A stretch of 64,000 nt of DNA from Acinetobacter sp. WCHA55 (GCF_002165305.2 NZ_CP032286.1:3286001-3350000), one strand, 5' to 3'; positions 1 through 8,786 are shown, counted from the stretch's first letter. The notes: generated from the letters alone by a model not told the origin. Numbers and translations: made by a program.

Positions 1-1345
1 AACAGGTGCAACGGTAGACCGTGAATATTATGTGAATGATGCAGGCCGTCAAATGGACATCCTTGCAACATCCACCTATTTACGCTACCTCGAATTAACA
101 GGTCAGGAACTGGTTTTCCCAAAAAATGCCTATCAAGGCGATTATGTTAAAGAAATCGCGCAAAGTATTATCGATGCTGATGGTGATGCCTACGTTCGCC
201 CTGTAGCCGACGTCTATAACGATGTCCCTGAAGATGTGCAATATGCAGAAGAACTCGATGCAGAAGGTAATAAAGTTGTCCTTTCAGGCGACAAAGAAAA
301 GCACATTGATGGTTTAATTCATAATTCACAAAGCTTAATCGGTGAAGCTTACCGCGTATTCCACCAAGCGGCGCTTAACGCGATCTTAGATGACATTAAA
401 GATGACTTAGGCGAGTTTGGCGTAACATTTAACCAATGGTTCAGCGAAGCATCACTCACGGATAAAATTGATGAAGCGTTAGCCACTTTAGAACAACGTG
501 GTTTCTTATACGAAAAAGACGGCAATATTTGGTTCAAATCAACTGAATTTGGCGATGAAAAAGACCGTGTTGTGAAGCGTCGTAATGGACAAACCACTTA
601 CTTTGCTTCTGACATCGCTTATCACCTCAACAAATTACAACGTGGCTATACCGACCTGATTGATATTTGGGGTTCAGATCACCACGGCTATATTTCACGG
701 GTTAAAGCCGCGATTGATGCAATGGGCTATGACTCGAAAAAACTCACCGTTCTATTGGTTCAGTTCGTCAGCCTATGGCGTGGTGGTGAAATGGTACAAA
801 TGTCATCTCGTTCTGGTCAGTTCGTGACTTTACGTGACCTACGTAAAGAAGTGGGCAACGATGCCGCGCGTTTCTACTACGTGATGCGTAAGTCTGAGCA
901 ACACATTGACTTTGACTTAGACCTTGCGGTTTCACAGAGCAAAGACAATGCGGTGTACTACATCCAATATGCGCATGCACGTGTCAACCGCATGATCGAT
1001 GTGAAAGCCCCTGAAAAAGGCATTCCTTTTGATCGGAGCAAAGCAGCTGATTACGATGCGACCTTATTAACGCTTGATGCTGAAACTGAAATTCTTGCCA
1101 AACTTGCAGCCTATCCTGAAATTGTGCTTCGTGCTGCAAATAGCTATGAACCACACCAAGTAGGCAACTATTTGAAAGAACTCGCAGCATTATTCCATGG
1201 TTGGTATAACTTGGATAATACAAGAATTATCGACGAACAGAATATTGCCCTTTCGCAAGCCCGTTTATTACTTTCAATAAACGTACAACAAGTTTTGCGT
1301 AATGGTTTAGAGTTACTAGGTGTGTCTGCACCTGAGACGATGTAA
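1..1345 (+). CDS. argS: Arginyl-tRNA synthetase, 5' truncated by window edge
   Basis: Class I aminoacyl-tRNA synthetase that charges tRNA-Arg in the cytoplasm. Only the C-terminal part (about 447 codons) is inside the window. The reading frame is open from base 2 and the true start lies upstream, so the ATP-binding HIGH motif is not seen. Visible are the Rossmann-fold segment with WGSDHHGY, the KMSKS-equivalent MSSRSGQ loop, and the helical anticodon-binding domain (DALR type) with the NYLKELAALFHGWYN segment and a C-terminal SINVQQVLRNGLELLG stretch. It is followed after about 220 bp by a SPOR-domain gene, a neighbour seen in many gamma-proteobacteria. A hairpin-rich element begins 4 bp after the stop. 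Confidence 0.97.
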   Translation, partial: TGATVDREYYVNDAGRQMDILATSTYLRYLELTGQELVFPKNAYQGDYVKEIAQSIIDADGDAYVRPVADVYNDVPEDVQYAEELDAEGNKVVLSGDKEKHIDGLIHNSQSLIGEAYRVFHQAALNAILDDIKDDLGEFGVTFNQWFSEASLTDKIDEALATLEQRGFLYEKDGNIWFKSTEFGDEKDRVVKRRNGQTTYFASDIAYHLNKLQRGYTDLIDIWGSDHHGYISRVKAAIDAMGYDSKKLTVLLVQFVSLWRGGEMVQMSSRSGQFVTLRDLRKEVGNDAARFYYVMRKSEQHIDFDLDLAVSQSKDNAVYYIQYAHARVNRMIDVKAPEKGIPFDRSKAADYDATLLTLDAETEILAKLAAYPEIVLRAANSYEPHQVGNYLKELAALFHGWYNLDNTRIIDEQNIALSQARLLLSINVQQVLRNGLELLGVSAPETM

Positions 1346-1462
1346 ATAGCAAAGCAACGCTTTGCACATCGTCGCAAGACTAAGGGCTATGCCCGAAGTA
1401 GCGATATTACCCCTGATGTATTGTTCGCTTTGCGAAACTTGAATTTTGCAAAGCGATTCTTT
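1346..1462 (-). repeat. Two-hairpin intergenic element downstream of argS
   Basis: This stretch holds three hairpins: GCAAAGC-AAC-GCTTTGC (1349-1365), GGGC-TAT-GCCC (1384-1394), and an 8-bp stem CGCTTTGC/GCAAAGCG around a 14-nt loop (about 1429-1458). Read on the minus strand, the first two form hairpin 1 (GGGC-ATA-GCCC), an 18-nt linker, then hairpin 2 (GCAAAGC-GTT-GCTTTGC). That is the same architecture as the tandem element at 6039-6162, with stem sequences changed but pairing kept. It may act in termination or 3'-end processing of argS; there is no long T tract right after a stem. Confidence 0.55.
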
Positions 1463-1564
1463 ATTTTACGATGACGCCTCTTTTAATCCCTTGAGGCCAA
1501 GTATTAAAATAAAGAAATGAATGGGCCAGTCCTTCATATTGATTAGAAGAAAAGAGGTTTCCAC

Positions 1565-2167
1565 GTGTTTGGAAAAACGCAGCGCGGTGTATCTGAAAGA
1601 CCGAACAAACCCAAAAAGCCACTGATTCCAGCTTGGCTCGGTACACTTGTGGTCATTTTAATCGTGCTCTGTTTTGCTGTGGCACTGTTACTGTGGAAGC
1701 CTTGGGCGCCAGTGAAGCCGAAAGGTCAAATCACCTCGGAACATTATCAAGAAGAAACCAATAAAGACTACCGTTTCTACGACTTACTGCCACAGCAGCA
1801 AGTGACGCCGATTCCAGATCAAGCCATTCCTGAAACTAAAGACAATCCAAGCACAGTCGTGATAGTGGAAGCACCTGCTGCCGAAGAAAGCACCCCTGCT
1901 GAACCGGGTTTAACCGAAGCAGCACCAACACCGCAAGCACCAAGCTTTATTTTGCAAGTGCGTAGCTACCCTGACCCAGACAGTGCCGATGCACGTCGTG
2001 CAGAAATTATCTTAAATGGTCTCTCTGCCGATGTAGTCAAAACCGTTGAAAGTGGCCAAACATGGTATCGCGTGATTTCAGGGCCGTATGACTCGCAAGA
2101 AGCTGCGGTGATTGCACAACAAACCCTACAACATAGTGGCATTGACTCAATTGTGGTCAAACGCTAA
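1565..2167 (+). CDS. SPOR-domain cell-division protein (FtsN-like)
   Basis: A 200-aa bitopic membrane protein starting at GTG, with an AAGAGG ribosome-binding site about 8 bases upstream. A basic cytoplasmic N-terminus is followed by one transmembrane helix at about residues 24-45 (VVILIVLCFAVALLLW). A Pro/Ala/Glu-rich periplasmic linker follows, and a C-terminal SPOR domain occupies about residues 125-200 (FILQVRSYPDPDSA... TWYRVISGPY). SPOR domains bind denuded septal peptidoglycan, so a divisome role like FtsN is expected. It is shorter than E. coli FtsN and overall similarity is confined to topology and the SPOR domain, so the FtsN name is an inference supported by its place downstream of argS. 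Confidence 0.85.
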   Translation: MFGKTQRGVSERPNKPKKPLIPAWLGTLVVILIVLCFAVALLLWKPWAPVKPKGQITSEHYQEETNKDYRFYDLLPQQQVTPIPDQAIPETKDNPSTVVIVEAPAAEESTPAEPGLTEAAPTPQAPSFILQVRSYPDPDSADARRAEIILNGLSADVVKTVESGQTWYRVISGPYDSQEAAVIAQQTLQHSGIDSIVVKR

Positions 2168-2173
2168 AAAAAT

Positions 2174-2199
2174 AAAAGGATGCCCCGGCATCCTTTTTT
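2174..2199. terminator. Bidirectional rho-independent terminator
   Basis: AAAGGATGC pairs with GCATCCTTT around a CCCG loop, flanked by A and T runs on both sides. It lies between the convergent SPOR gene (stop at 2167) and the hydrolase gene (stop at 2198), so it can serve both. Confidence 0.88.
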
Positions 2200-2815
2200 A
2201 TACTCTGAGTTTGACGAGAAAATTTTGAATCAATTGCGCAACATGCTCTGCATGCACATAAGCCAAATCATGTTGTCCCTGTGACACGATGTGCAATTCA
2301 GCATGTGGTATTTGACGGTGTAAGGCCTGCCCCACCGCAACAGGACTAATCGGGTCTGCATCACCCCAAATCAGCAAAACAGGACAACAGATACGCTCCA
2401 GACTGCCCGTTAAATCAGACTGATGCTGAACAAACCAATCGGGAACCGTAAAGGTCTGTTGATAATCCTCTCTCCAATCCGCCACCTGAAAAGGACTTAA
2501 ATCAATACCGCCTGAGGTTGCCACAAGCACCAAGGCCTGCACCTGCTCAGGTTTTTGTAGGGCAGCTTGCACTGCAAAAATGCCACCCATGGATTGTGCA
2601 ATGACCACAGAAGGCTGTTTGATTTGATTCAATACATCATCTTGTAAGCTCTCAAAACTCTGCACATTCACATCATCAGGATAGCCACCAAAGCTCGGAT
2701 AAGCGACGACCATGCTTGAATCATCCTGTGGAAGACACTGGATAACAGGTTGCCAAAATGCCGTATTGCCCGATGCACCGGGCAAAAAAATCAGGTTCAA
2801 ACCATCACCATCCAC
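2198..2815 (-). CDS. Alpha/beta-fold hydrolase
   Basis: A 205-aa alpha/beta hydrolase of unknown substrate. An oxyanion-hole-like LPGASGN motif lies near the N-terminus, the nucleophile elbow reads AQSMGG (Ser near residue 95; the first Gly of GxSxG is Ala here), the acid segment is WGDADPISPV, and the catalytic His is in GQHDLAY. The start is GTG, and its first base is the last base of the upstream GST stop codon (TAGTG), so translation is probably coupled. No signal peptide is visible, so it should be cytoplasmic. Confidence 0.85.
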   Translation of the reverse strand: MDGDGLNLIFLPGASGNTAFWQPVIQCLPQDDSSMVVAYPSFGGYPDDVNVQSFESLQDDVLNQIKQPSVVIAQSMGGIFAVQAALQKPEQVQALVLVATSGGIDLSPFQVADWREDYQQTFTVPDWFVQHQSDLTGSLERICCPVLLIWGDADPISPVAVGQALHRQIPHAELHIVSQGQHDLAYVHAEHVAQLIQNFLVKLRV

Positions 2816-3456
2816 TAGAATCCACTAAGTTCTTTGGCTTTTTTAAAGGCTGGGCGTTGCTGAATACGCTGTGCATAAGCAACCATTTGAGGATTATGGG
2901 CTTTGACTCGCTCTTGCATCGCCACCACAGGAAAGCTCATTTGAATATCGGCAAAGGAAAAATCACCTGCAAAATATTCATGTTGAGATAAATAATGTTC
3001 CAAATATGCACTGTGCTCTTTCAAGCGTGGATTAATAAAACCGCCTTTCACCCCATCACAAATTTTATTGGCAATCGGCTTAATTAGAAAGGGAACATGT
3101 TTCGGTACATTGGTCATCACCAAGGTCATGACCAAATAGGGCATCAACGACCCTTCGGCATAATGCATCCAGTAATTATATTGCATTAAGTCCTTTGGAT
3201 TTTGCGGTTTAAACTTATGCGCCGTATCATAAGTGGCTTGCAGATATTCTAAAATCACCGCAGATTCTGCAATCACTAAATCACCATCAGTCAAAACGGG
3301 GGCTTTGCCTAAGGGATGAATGTCTTTTAACTCAGGTGGCGCAGCATAGGTCGGTAGCCGTTTATAAAACTTCACCTCGTACTCCAACCCTAACTCTTCC
3401 AAAGCCCATAAAATGCGTAAAGAACGTGAATGTTCCAAATGGTGCAGAGTGATCAT
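2815..3456 (-). CDS. Glutathione S-transferase family protein
   Basis: A 213-aa cytosolic GST. The N-terminal thioredoxin-like domain (about residues 1-80) has HLEHSRSLRILWALEELGLEYE, the cis-Pro segment GKAPVL and the glutathione-binding E-S motif in VIAESAVILEYL. The C-terminal helical domain has FAGDFSFADIQMSFPV, the usual GST N-capping box region. A Ser near residue 9-11 is the likely catalytic residue rather than Tyr. It is the first gene of a two-gene unit with the downstream hydrolase (1-base overlap). The substrate is unknown; detoxification is a family-level inference. Confidence 0.9.
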   Translation of the reverse strand: MITLHHLEHSRSLRILWALEELGLEYEVKFYKRLPTYAAPPELKDIHPLGKAPVLTDGDLVIAESAVILEYLQATYDTAHKFKPQNPKDLMQYNYWMHYAEGSLMPYLVMTLVMTNVPKHVPFLIKPIANKICDGVKGGFINPRLKEHSAYLEHYLSQHEYFAGDFSFADIQMSFPVVAMQERVKAHNPQMVAYAQRIQQRPAFKKAKELSGF

Positions 3457-3586
3457 TGTTTTGCCTTTTGTTTTAATTGAAATCTAGCACCCACTTTACG
3501 CGAAAATTTGGATTTTGCACCTGTAGATATACATGAATCTCTAGTCGTACAAAATCCTTTACCGCCTCTAAAAACAGCCCAGTGAC

Positions 3587-3985
3587 TTAAACGATTGAGG
3601 TTTCAATCTCAACAGAACGTAATAAAGTTTTAGTGACTGGTGTTTTTTGACAGATATCTAAAATTTTTTGGCGTGCTTCTTCTGTCAATGTTTGCTCAAA
3701 CGACAAACGACGACTAATCCATTCTCGACCTTCTTTATTGGCATTAAAGTCTGCTTCGACGCTAAAAGAGCCCCACTCGATCCCTTTATGCTGCGCATAC
3801 ATCCGTAGGGTAATCATGGTACAGGAAATCAAGCCTGTACAAATAAAGTCATAAGGTGCAGGGCCTTTGTCCTGACCGCCAAAAGACGCTGGTTTATCGG
3901 TAATGAATTGATGTCGCCCACTACCTACTTCACCAGACCATGCTTCGACGCATGTTTTCACTTCTGCATTCGCAATGATTGCCAT
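3587..3985 (-). CDS. OsmC family peroxiredoxin-like protein
   Basis: A 132-aa protein of the OsmC/Ohr superfamily, which reduces organic hydroperoxides or related electrophiles through two cysteines. One Cys is in GLISCTMITLRMYAQHKG and the second in ILDICQKTPVTKTLL, the expected spacing. The N-terminal part with DKPASFGGQDKGPAPYDF is typical of the YhfA/OsmC-like branch rather than Ohr. It is monocistronic with about 100 bp on either side. The exact substrate cannot be read from the sequence. Confidence 0.9.
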   Translation of the reverse strand: MAIIANAEVKTCVEAWSGEVGSGRHQFITDKPASFGGQDKGPAPYDFICTGLISCTMITLRMYAQHKGIEWGSFSVEADFNANKEGREWISRRLSFEQTLTEEARQKILDICQKTPVTKTLLRSVEIETSIV

Positions 3986-4086
3986 TTTTTTATTATCCTA
4001 TTTTTCATTTATCTTTTTTGAATAGGTTTCAAGTAATGAGACTGTCCACCTATTTTATTGATGAACGATTTTTCGCAGTATTCCCT

Positions 4087-5046
4087 TTATTTTGAAGCGC
4101 GCATTTGGTCTGGAAATGCTGGTGCTTCTAAACGCGGGCCTTCATAGTCAGGAATTGAACCAAAACGTTCATCTTGTGCAATCCACTGATCACGTGCAAT
4201 TTTCAATTCTTCTTGAGTACGTCCAACAAAATTCCACCACAGTAGAATTGGACTTTCAAACGGCTCACCACCTAACAGTAACAAGCGACTACCCGCATGA
4301 ATTTCAATTTCAATCGCGCTTACACCCTGCTCGAGCACCACCATATTGTCTTCAGTCAGTTCGTGCCCATTGACCGTAGCCGTTCCTTCTAAAGCCATAA
4401 ATCCATATTCAAAGTTTGGATTGAGTGTTAAACGGGTTTTGGTACTTTCTGCTGCGCTTAAGTCCACCCCTAACAGCTCGGTATAAACACTCACAGGTGA
4501 GGTGGTATTTAAAAACTCTCCGACCAAAACGGTAAATGCTACCCCATCTTTTTCCACCACAGGCAGCTCTGGATAATGCTCAAAACGGGGTTCAACAGCA
4601 ATTTGTGCATCGGGCAATGCAATCCACAACTGTGCCGCATGCATTTTGGTTTCTGTATCTGGTGCGACTTCCGTATGGGAAATCCCATGTCCTGCCGTCA
4701 TGAGGTTGACCTGTTTTGGACGAATCAGTTGTTTGCTGCCCAAACTGTCGGTATGCATCATGGTGCCTTCGATCATCCATGTAAAAGTTTGCAAACCAAT
4801 ATGTGGATGTGGGCCAACATCTAAACCGTCCCCTTGTGGGAAAGTTACAGGACCTGCGTGATCTAAGAAACACCATGCGCCAATCATTCGTTTATGGCGA
4901 CTTGGTAGTGCACGCTTGATGACCGTCCCTTGGCCTATTTCCGCACTTCTCAGTGGAAACTCTTGAATGAATTGATTTACGTATTTTTCACAGTCATCCG
5001 AATGTGAAAGTTCAGTATAGTTATTATTCGTCATGTGCTTACTCAT
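4087..5046 (-). CDS. Pirin family protein
   Basis: A 319-aa bicupin of the pirin family. The N-terminal cupin carries the metal ligands in GPHPHIGLQTF and GHGISHTE, the His-x-His and His-x-Glu pattern of pirins. The C-terminal pirin domain ends with an ESPILLWWNFVGRTQEEL segment, diagnostic for the family. Bacterial pirins include quercetin dioxygenase-like enzymes and redox-linked proteins, and the role here is open. Two in-frame ATG codons lie at the 5' end (5046 and 5034); the upstream one is given, but the second is equally possible. Confidence 0.92.
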   Translation of the reverse strand: MSKHMTNNNYTELSHSDDCEKYVNQFIQEFPLRSAEIGQGTVIKRALPSRHKRMIGAWCFLDHAGPVTFPQGDGLDVGPHPHIGLQTFTWMIEGTMMHTDSLGSKQLIRPKQVNLMTAGHGISHTEVAPDTETKMHAAQLWIALPDAQIAVEPRFEHYPELPVVEKDGVAFTVLVGEFLNTTSPVSVYTELLGVDLSAAESTKTRLTLNPNFEYGFMALEGTATVNGHELTEDNMVVLEQGVSAIEIEIHAGSRLLLLGGEPFESPILLWWNFVGRTQEELKIARDQWIAQDERFGSIPDYEGPRLEAPAFPDQMRASK

Positions 5047-5295
5047 TACAGATCCATATGTCCTAGATCATAACAAGCAGATTCCCAACTGCACATCCCT
5101 AAAAATAGAATGCTGATTCTTAAACTTGGGACAATATCTTGTGTTTTCAAAACTTAACTACAAGGCAATGAGTGGATGTAAAAATGTTGTTACATCTTTA
5201 TTTTTTTCAAGATTACGACCAACTGAAAATAAGAAAAATATTATTGTGTAAGCACTTTTGATAAATGAAATATACAGATTTCTCAATTTTCATGC

Positions 5296-5970
5296 CTATC
5301 CCATATAAATTTCATTCTGATGATAGTGTAGATAAGGAAGATGTTTTACATCCAAGTGCAATTTTAAATGTGTTGGAATAGAAAAGAACTCTTTATCAAA
5401 CTCATTGAGCTTTTTCGAAAGTTGAATTATCCCCGTGTCAAGAAAAGTAATAAACCCTTGATCAAATAGACGATCAAAATTAGGGGACAATAAGAATCCA
5501 TTATAAACATCTACTTTTTCATTTCCATCACACTTTGCCCAAGGCTTAATATGGGATGCAATTAACAATCTACTATGACTAAAGCCTGTGACTGCACAAT
5601 AGGGATAAAAATCAAAAAGCTTTTTCCTGAACTTATTTTGAATCAGTCTGACTTTAACTAAACGCTCAGCATCTGTTGTAAATATTTGTTTTTCTGTGAA
5701 TATTGACTCATCATTAACATCAATTTCTTTTAAGAAGTCACCATAATGCTTCAATGCAGAAGAATACATATTATTCCCCACTCGGTTTCTATCTTGATAG
5801 ATATCTAAAGTAAAAATTGTCTGCTTTAATGCTTCAAACTCAATGCTGTTTTGAGGTAACTCATAACTAGGTAACCACTCATTAATTCTATTTTTTATAA
5901 CTAAATCATATTTTAAAGCCGTAGCCTTTGAAAGATTCTTATTCTGTATTAACCAATGATAAAAATTCAT
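5296..5970 (-). CDS. HNH endonuclease domain protein (HNH_2 type)
   Basis: A 224-aa protein. The C-terminal half is an HNH nuclease of the PF13391 type: YCAVTGFSHSRLLIASHIKPW followed by NGFLLSPNFDRLFDQGF (about residues 120-175). The N-terminal 90 residues (SKATALKYDLVIKNRINEW and YSSALKHYGDFLKE) resemble the helical SAM-like core-binding domain of tyrosine recombinases, though no recombinase catalytic domain is present. The gene is more AT-rich than its neighbours and has no modification or restriction partner beside it, which suggests acquisition. Likely a DNA nuclease of the orphan restriction/defence kind; target unknown. Confidence 0.82.
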   Translation of the reverse strand: MNFYHWLIQNKNLSKATALKYDLVIKNRINEWLPSYELPQNSIEFEALKQTIFTLDIYQDRNRVGNNMYSSALKHYGDFLKEIDVNDESIFTEKQIFTTDAERLVKVRLIQNKFRKKLFDFYPYCAVTGFSHSRLLIASHIKPWAKCDGNEKVDVYNGFLLSPNFDRLFDQGFITFLDTGIIQLSKKLNEFDKEFFSIPTHLKLHLDVKHLPYLHYHQNEIYMG

Positions 5971-5994
5971 CCCTCTCTCCCTACCTCGTTATAT

Positions 5995-6020
5995 AAAAAA
6001 GGACGCCTAAGCGTCCTTTT
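5995..6020. terminator. Rho-independent terminator, bidirectional
   Basis: AAAAGGACGC and GCGTCCTTTT form a perfect stem around CTAA, with A and T runs on either side. It lies 3' of guaA (minus strand, stop at 6167) after the hairpin repeat element, and just upstream of the HNH gene, which would insulate the two. Confidence 0.85.
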
Positions 6021-6038
6021 CAAAGAGTAATTTCTCAT

Positions 6039-6162
6039 TCACTGCCGCGTGCAAAGCGCTTGGCGTAATTTAGGCAAGAAGCTTCGCTTCTTGAAAGCCC
6101 TCACTGCCGCAGGCGTAGCCTTTGGCGTAAAATCGGTAAAATGCGTCGCATTTTAAAACCCC
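6039..6162. repeat. Tandem 62-bp two-hairpin repeat with covarying stems
   Basis: Two units, 6039-6100 and 6101-6162, each begin TCACTGCCGC and share TTGGCGTAA at the same offset. Each unit has hairpin 1 (unit 1 GTGC-AAA-GCGC; unit 2 AGGC-GTA-GCCT) and hairpin 2 (unit 1 CAAGAAGC-TTC-GCTTCTTG; unit 2 TAAAATGC-GTC-GCATTTTA). Where the stems differ, both sides change so that pairing is kept (three pairs in hairpin 2, two in hairpin 1). The element sits between the guaA stop (6167) and the terminator at 5995-6020. Its function is unknown. Confidence 0.85.
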
Positions 6163-6166
6163 GATT

Positions 6167-7735
6167 TTACTCCCATTCAATCGTTGCTGGTGGCTTAGAC
6201 GACACGTCATACACAACACGAGAAACATCTTTGATTTCGTTCATGATGCGTGTAGAGATTTTATCTACAAGATCATAAGGAAGATGTGCGAAACGCGCTG
6301 TCATGAAATCAACCGTTTCAACAGCACGAAGCGCAATCACCCATGCATAACGACGACCATCACCTACGACGCCAACAGATTTCACCGGTTGGAATACAGC
6401 AAAGGCTTGCGCAGTTTTATCATACCAACCGCTGGCACGAAGCTCTTGCATGAAGATATCATCTGCAAGACGTAAAATGTCTGCATATTCTTTCTTCACT
6501 TCACCCAAAATACGCACGCCCAAACCTGGACCTGGGAATGGATGACGATATAGCATTTCAAACGGTAAACCTAAAGTTGTGCCTAAACGACGCACTTCAT
6601 CTTTAAACAAATCACGGATTGGCTCAACCAATTCAAACGCTAAGTCATCTGGTAAACCGCCCACATTGTGATGAGATTTAATCACATGCGCTTTACCATT
6701 TTTGGTTGCAGCAGATTCGATCACGTCTGGGTAAATCGTCCCTTGAGCAAGGAAGTTTACGCCATCCAGTTTACGCGCTTCTTCAGCAAAAACTTCAATG
6801 AACTCACGACCGATAATTTTACGTTTTTTCTCAGGATCAACTTCACCAGCAAGTGCAGTCAAGAAACGATTTTCAGCATCGGCACGAATCACACGGATAC
6901 CCATGTTTTTCGCAAACATGTCCATCACTTGCTCGCCTTCGTTCAAACGAAGCAGACCGTTGTCTACAAATACGCAAGTTAATTGATCGCCAATCGCACG
7001 GTGTAAAAGCGCCGCAACAACGGATGAATCCACACCACCAGACAGACCTAAAAGAACTTTTTGATCACCAATTTGCTCACGTAATTGTTCAACACGTAGG
7101 TCGATGATGTTTTCAGAGTTCCACAGGCTACGACAGCCACAAATGCTATGTACAAAGTTCGATAATAACTCTGCACCTTTTGCAGTGTGCGTCACTTCTG
7201 GGTGGAACTGAATACCATAGAAACGACGTGTTTCATCAGAAACCATCGCCACTGGACAGCTTGGTGTGCTTGCAGTGATTTGGAAACCTTCAGGAATCGC
7301 AGTCACTTTATCGCCATGGCTCATCCAAACTTTAAGTTGGTCTTTGGTGTCTTCAAGATCACCAATCAACTTGTCACGGACTTGGATGTTGACTTCGGCA
7401 TAACCAAACTCATGCACAGTACCCGGCTCAACTTTACCGCCAAGCTGTGCAGACATGGTTTGTAAGCCATAGCAAATACCCAAAACGGGTACACCTAAGT
7501 TGAACACAACTTCTGGCGCACGTGGGCTGCCTTCTTCGTGTACGCTCTCAGGACCACCTGATAAGATGATACCGTTTGGATTAAATGCACGAATGTCTTC
7601 TTCAGACATGTCATAGGCATACATTTCAGAATATACGCCAGCTTCACGTACGCGGCGTGCAATAAGCTGGCTATATTGAGAACCGAAATCCAAAATAAGG
7701 ATACGATCTTCAGTAATTTGAGTATTGGTAGTCAT
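6167..7735 (-). CDS. guaA: GMP synthase (glutamine-hydrolysing)
   Basis: Cytoplasmic enzyme that converts XMP, glutamine and ATP to GMP. The 522-aa protein has an N-terminal class I glutamine amidotransferase domain with the nucleophile Cys in [10 protein letters not shown] (about residue 88) and the His/Glu pair in YGIQFHPEV. An ATP-pyrophosphatase domain follows with the P-loop LSGGVDSS, and a C-terminal dimerisation domain ends with [13 protein letters not shown] at 7744 would add three residues; the ATG at 7735 is preferred because homologues begin MTTNTQ. It is monocistronic, with a terminator upstream of it (7855-7875) separating it from the BOF gene. Confidence 0.98.
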   Translation of the reverse strand: MTTNTQITEDRILILDFGSQYSQLIARRVREAGVYSEMYAYDMSEEDIRAFNPNGIILSGGPESVHEEGSPRAPEVVFNLGVPVLGICYGLQTMSAQLGGKVEPGTVHEFGYAEVNIQVRDKLIGDLEDTKDQLKVWMSHGDKVTAIPEGFQITASTPSCPVAMVSDETRRFYGIQFHPEVTHTAKGAELLSNFVHSICGCRSLWNSENIIDLRVEQLREQIGDQKVLLGLSGGVDSSVVAALLHRAIGDQLTCVFVDNGLLRLNEGEQVMDMFAKNMGIRVIRADAENRFLTALAGEVDPEKKRKIIGREFIEVFAEEARKLDGVNFLAQGTIYPDVIESAATKNGKAHVIKSHHNVGGLPDDLAFELVEPIRDLFKDEVRRLGTTLGLPFEMLYRHPFPGPGLGVRILGEVKKEYADILRLADDIFMQELRASGWYDKTAQAFAVFQPVKSVGVVGDGRRYAWVIALRAVETVDFMTARFAHLPYDLVDKISTRIMNEIKDVSRVVYDVSSKPPATIEWE

Positions 7736-7854
7736 GACAAACAACTATGAAAGGCAAACGAATATAAGCGCCGTATTCTAGCATTTTTCCGCGCATAACG
7801 CACATAATTCGGACAAGCTTTATACAATGCTTAAAACCTAATGGTTTTTATATC

Positions 7855-7875
7855 AAAAAGCACGCTTTCGCGTGC
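7855..7875 (-). terminator. Rho-independent terminator after BOF gene
   Basis: On the minus strand GCACGC-GAAA-GCGTGC is followed by a T run, 8 bp past the stop of the BOF-family gene. Confidence 0.85.
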
Positions 7876-7882
7876 CTGTTGT

Positions 7883-8248
7883 TTATTTCAAAACTTTTTC
7901 TATTTTAACGACTTCAATATCCGTCGGTTTATAACGATGTGTATCCACCTCACCTACAACCTGCACTTTATCGCCTGCTTTAATATTAGATGCTTTCCAT
8001 AGATCGTCATCAATATCCAGCAAAATAACCCCTGTACCATCGCTGAACTCGTAGTGGTCTTCATTGAGATGTTTCAGCAGCGTGCCTTTTAAGGTGACCG
8101 CCGTTTCATCTTTGAGCTTTGCAATGGCTGCAACAGTGACATGATTCTTTGCTGCTTCTTGTAAAATGATATGGTCATCATTTGCCCATGCGCCTACGGC
8201 TAGACTTAAACTGCTCACACAAAGCGCAATTTTTAGAAGATTTTTCAT
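7883..8248 (-). CDS. YgiW/YdeI-type BOF (NirD-like OB-fold) periplasmic protein
   Basis: A 121-aa secreted protein. An N-terminal signal peptide (KNLLKIALCVSSLSLAVGAWA, cleaved near AWA-ND) is followed by a small OB-fold with VTLKGTLLKHLNEDHYEF and WKASNIKAGDKVQVVGEVD, as in E. coli YgiW/YdeI (bacterial OB-fold family, PF04076). Family members are linked to stress tolerance in the periplasm. An upstream ATG at 8263 exists, but AGGA lies about 9 bases before the ATG at 8248, so the latter is chosen. It is followed closely by a terminator and so is a single-gene unit. Confidence 0.88.
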   Translation of the reverse strand: MKNLLKIALCVSSLSLAVGAWANDDHIILQEAAKNHVTVAAIAKLKDETAVTLKGTLLKHLNEDHYEFSDGTGVILLDIDDDLWKASNIKAGDKVQVVGEVDTHRYKPTDIEVVKIEKVLK

Positions 8249-8332
8249 ATTATTTTTCCTCATGTCTTATTGCTATTCATCAAAACAAAAAATGAAAGTC
8301 TACACCGTACTTTTTTGTAAATCTTCGAATTT

Positions 8333-8361
8333 GAAAAGCAGCATGGTGAATGCTGCTTTTC
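8333..8361 (-). terminator. Rho-independent terminator after doxX-like gene
   Basis: AAAAGCAGCAT and ATGCTGCTTTT form an 11-bp stem around a 5-nt loop, within 10 bp of the DoxX gene stop on the minus strand. Confidence 0.85.
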
Positions 8362-8369
8362 ATTTTGAA

Positions 8370-8786
8370 TTATTTTTCCATCAGATGATCTAGGCTCATT
8401 TTTCCTGCACCATGCAGCATCAGAAAAAACAAACCTCCTGCCATGGCAAAGTTTTTCATAAAGTTAATACTGTCTTGTGTGCCATCATGAAAGATAAACG
8501 CGGTAATCACACTAAATAGACCCAAACCAAACGCAGCAAAACGCGCTTGGAGTCCAAACAGCAACGCTAAACCACCTCCAAACTCAACCAAAATAGTTAA
8601 TGGTAATAGCGCTCCAGGAACACCCATAGACTCCATATACCCTACAGTTGCACTATAAGCTGTAATTTTCCCCCAACCTGCGACAAGGAAAATATAAGCC
8701 ATCAGTACGCGTGCAATTAAAGCTAAAACTGCATCGGTATTAGGTTGATTGACAATATTTTTGACCACAACATTTGGATTAAACAT
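8370..8786 (-). CDS. DoxX family membrane protein
   Basis: A 138-aa inner-membrane protein with about four transmembrane helices. It starts with the usual DoxX layout: LIARVLMAYIFLVAGWGKI, then GALLPLTILVEFGGGLALLFG, AAFGLGLFSVITAFIFH and MAGGLFFLMLHGAGKMSLD. Related proteins (DoxX/YphA/YqjF) are quinone-linked or of unknown function. The ribosome-binding site AAAGGTG lies about 6 bases before the start. It is monocistronic, with its own terminator. Confidence 0.9.
   Translation of the reverse strand: MFNPNVVVKNIVNQPNTDAVLALIARVLMAYIFLVAGWGKITAYSATVGYMESMGVPGALLPLTILVEFGGGLALLFGLQARFAAFGLGLFSVITAFIFHDGTQDSINFMKNFAMAGGLFFLMLHGAGKMSLDHLMEK

Noticed and set aside
1563..1572. CACGTG near the SPOR gene as a second parS site
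   Set aside because: Only the central hexamer matches; the outer parS positions do not, and it overlaps the start codon region.
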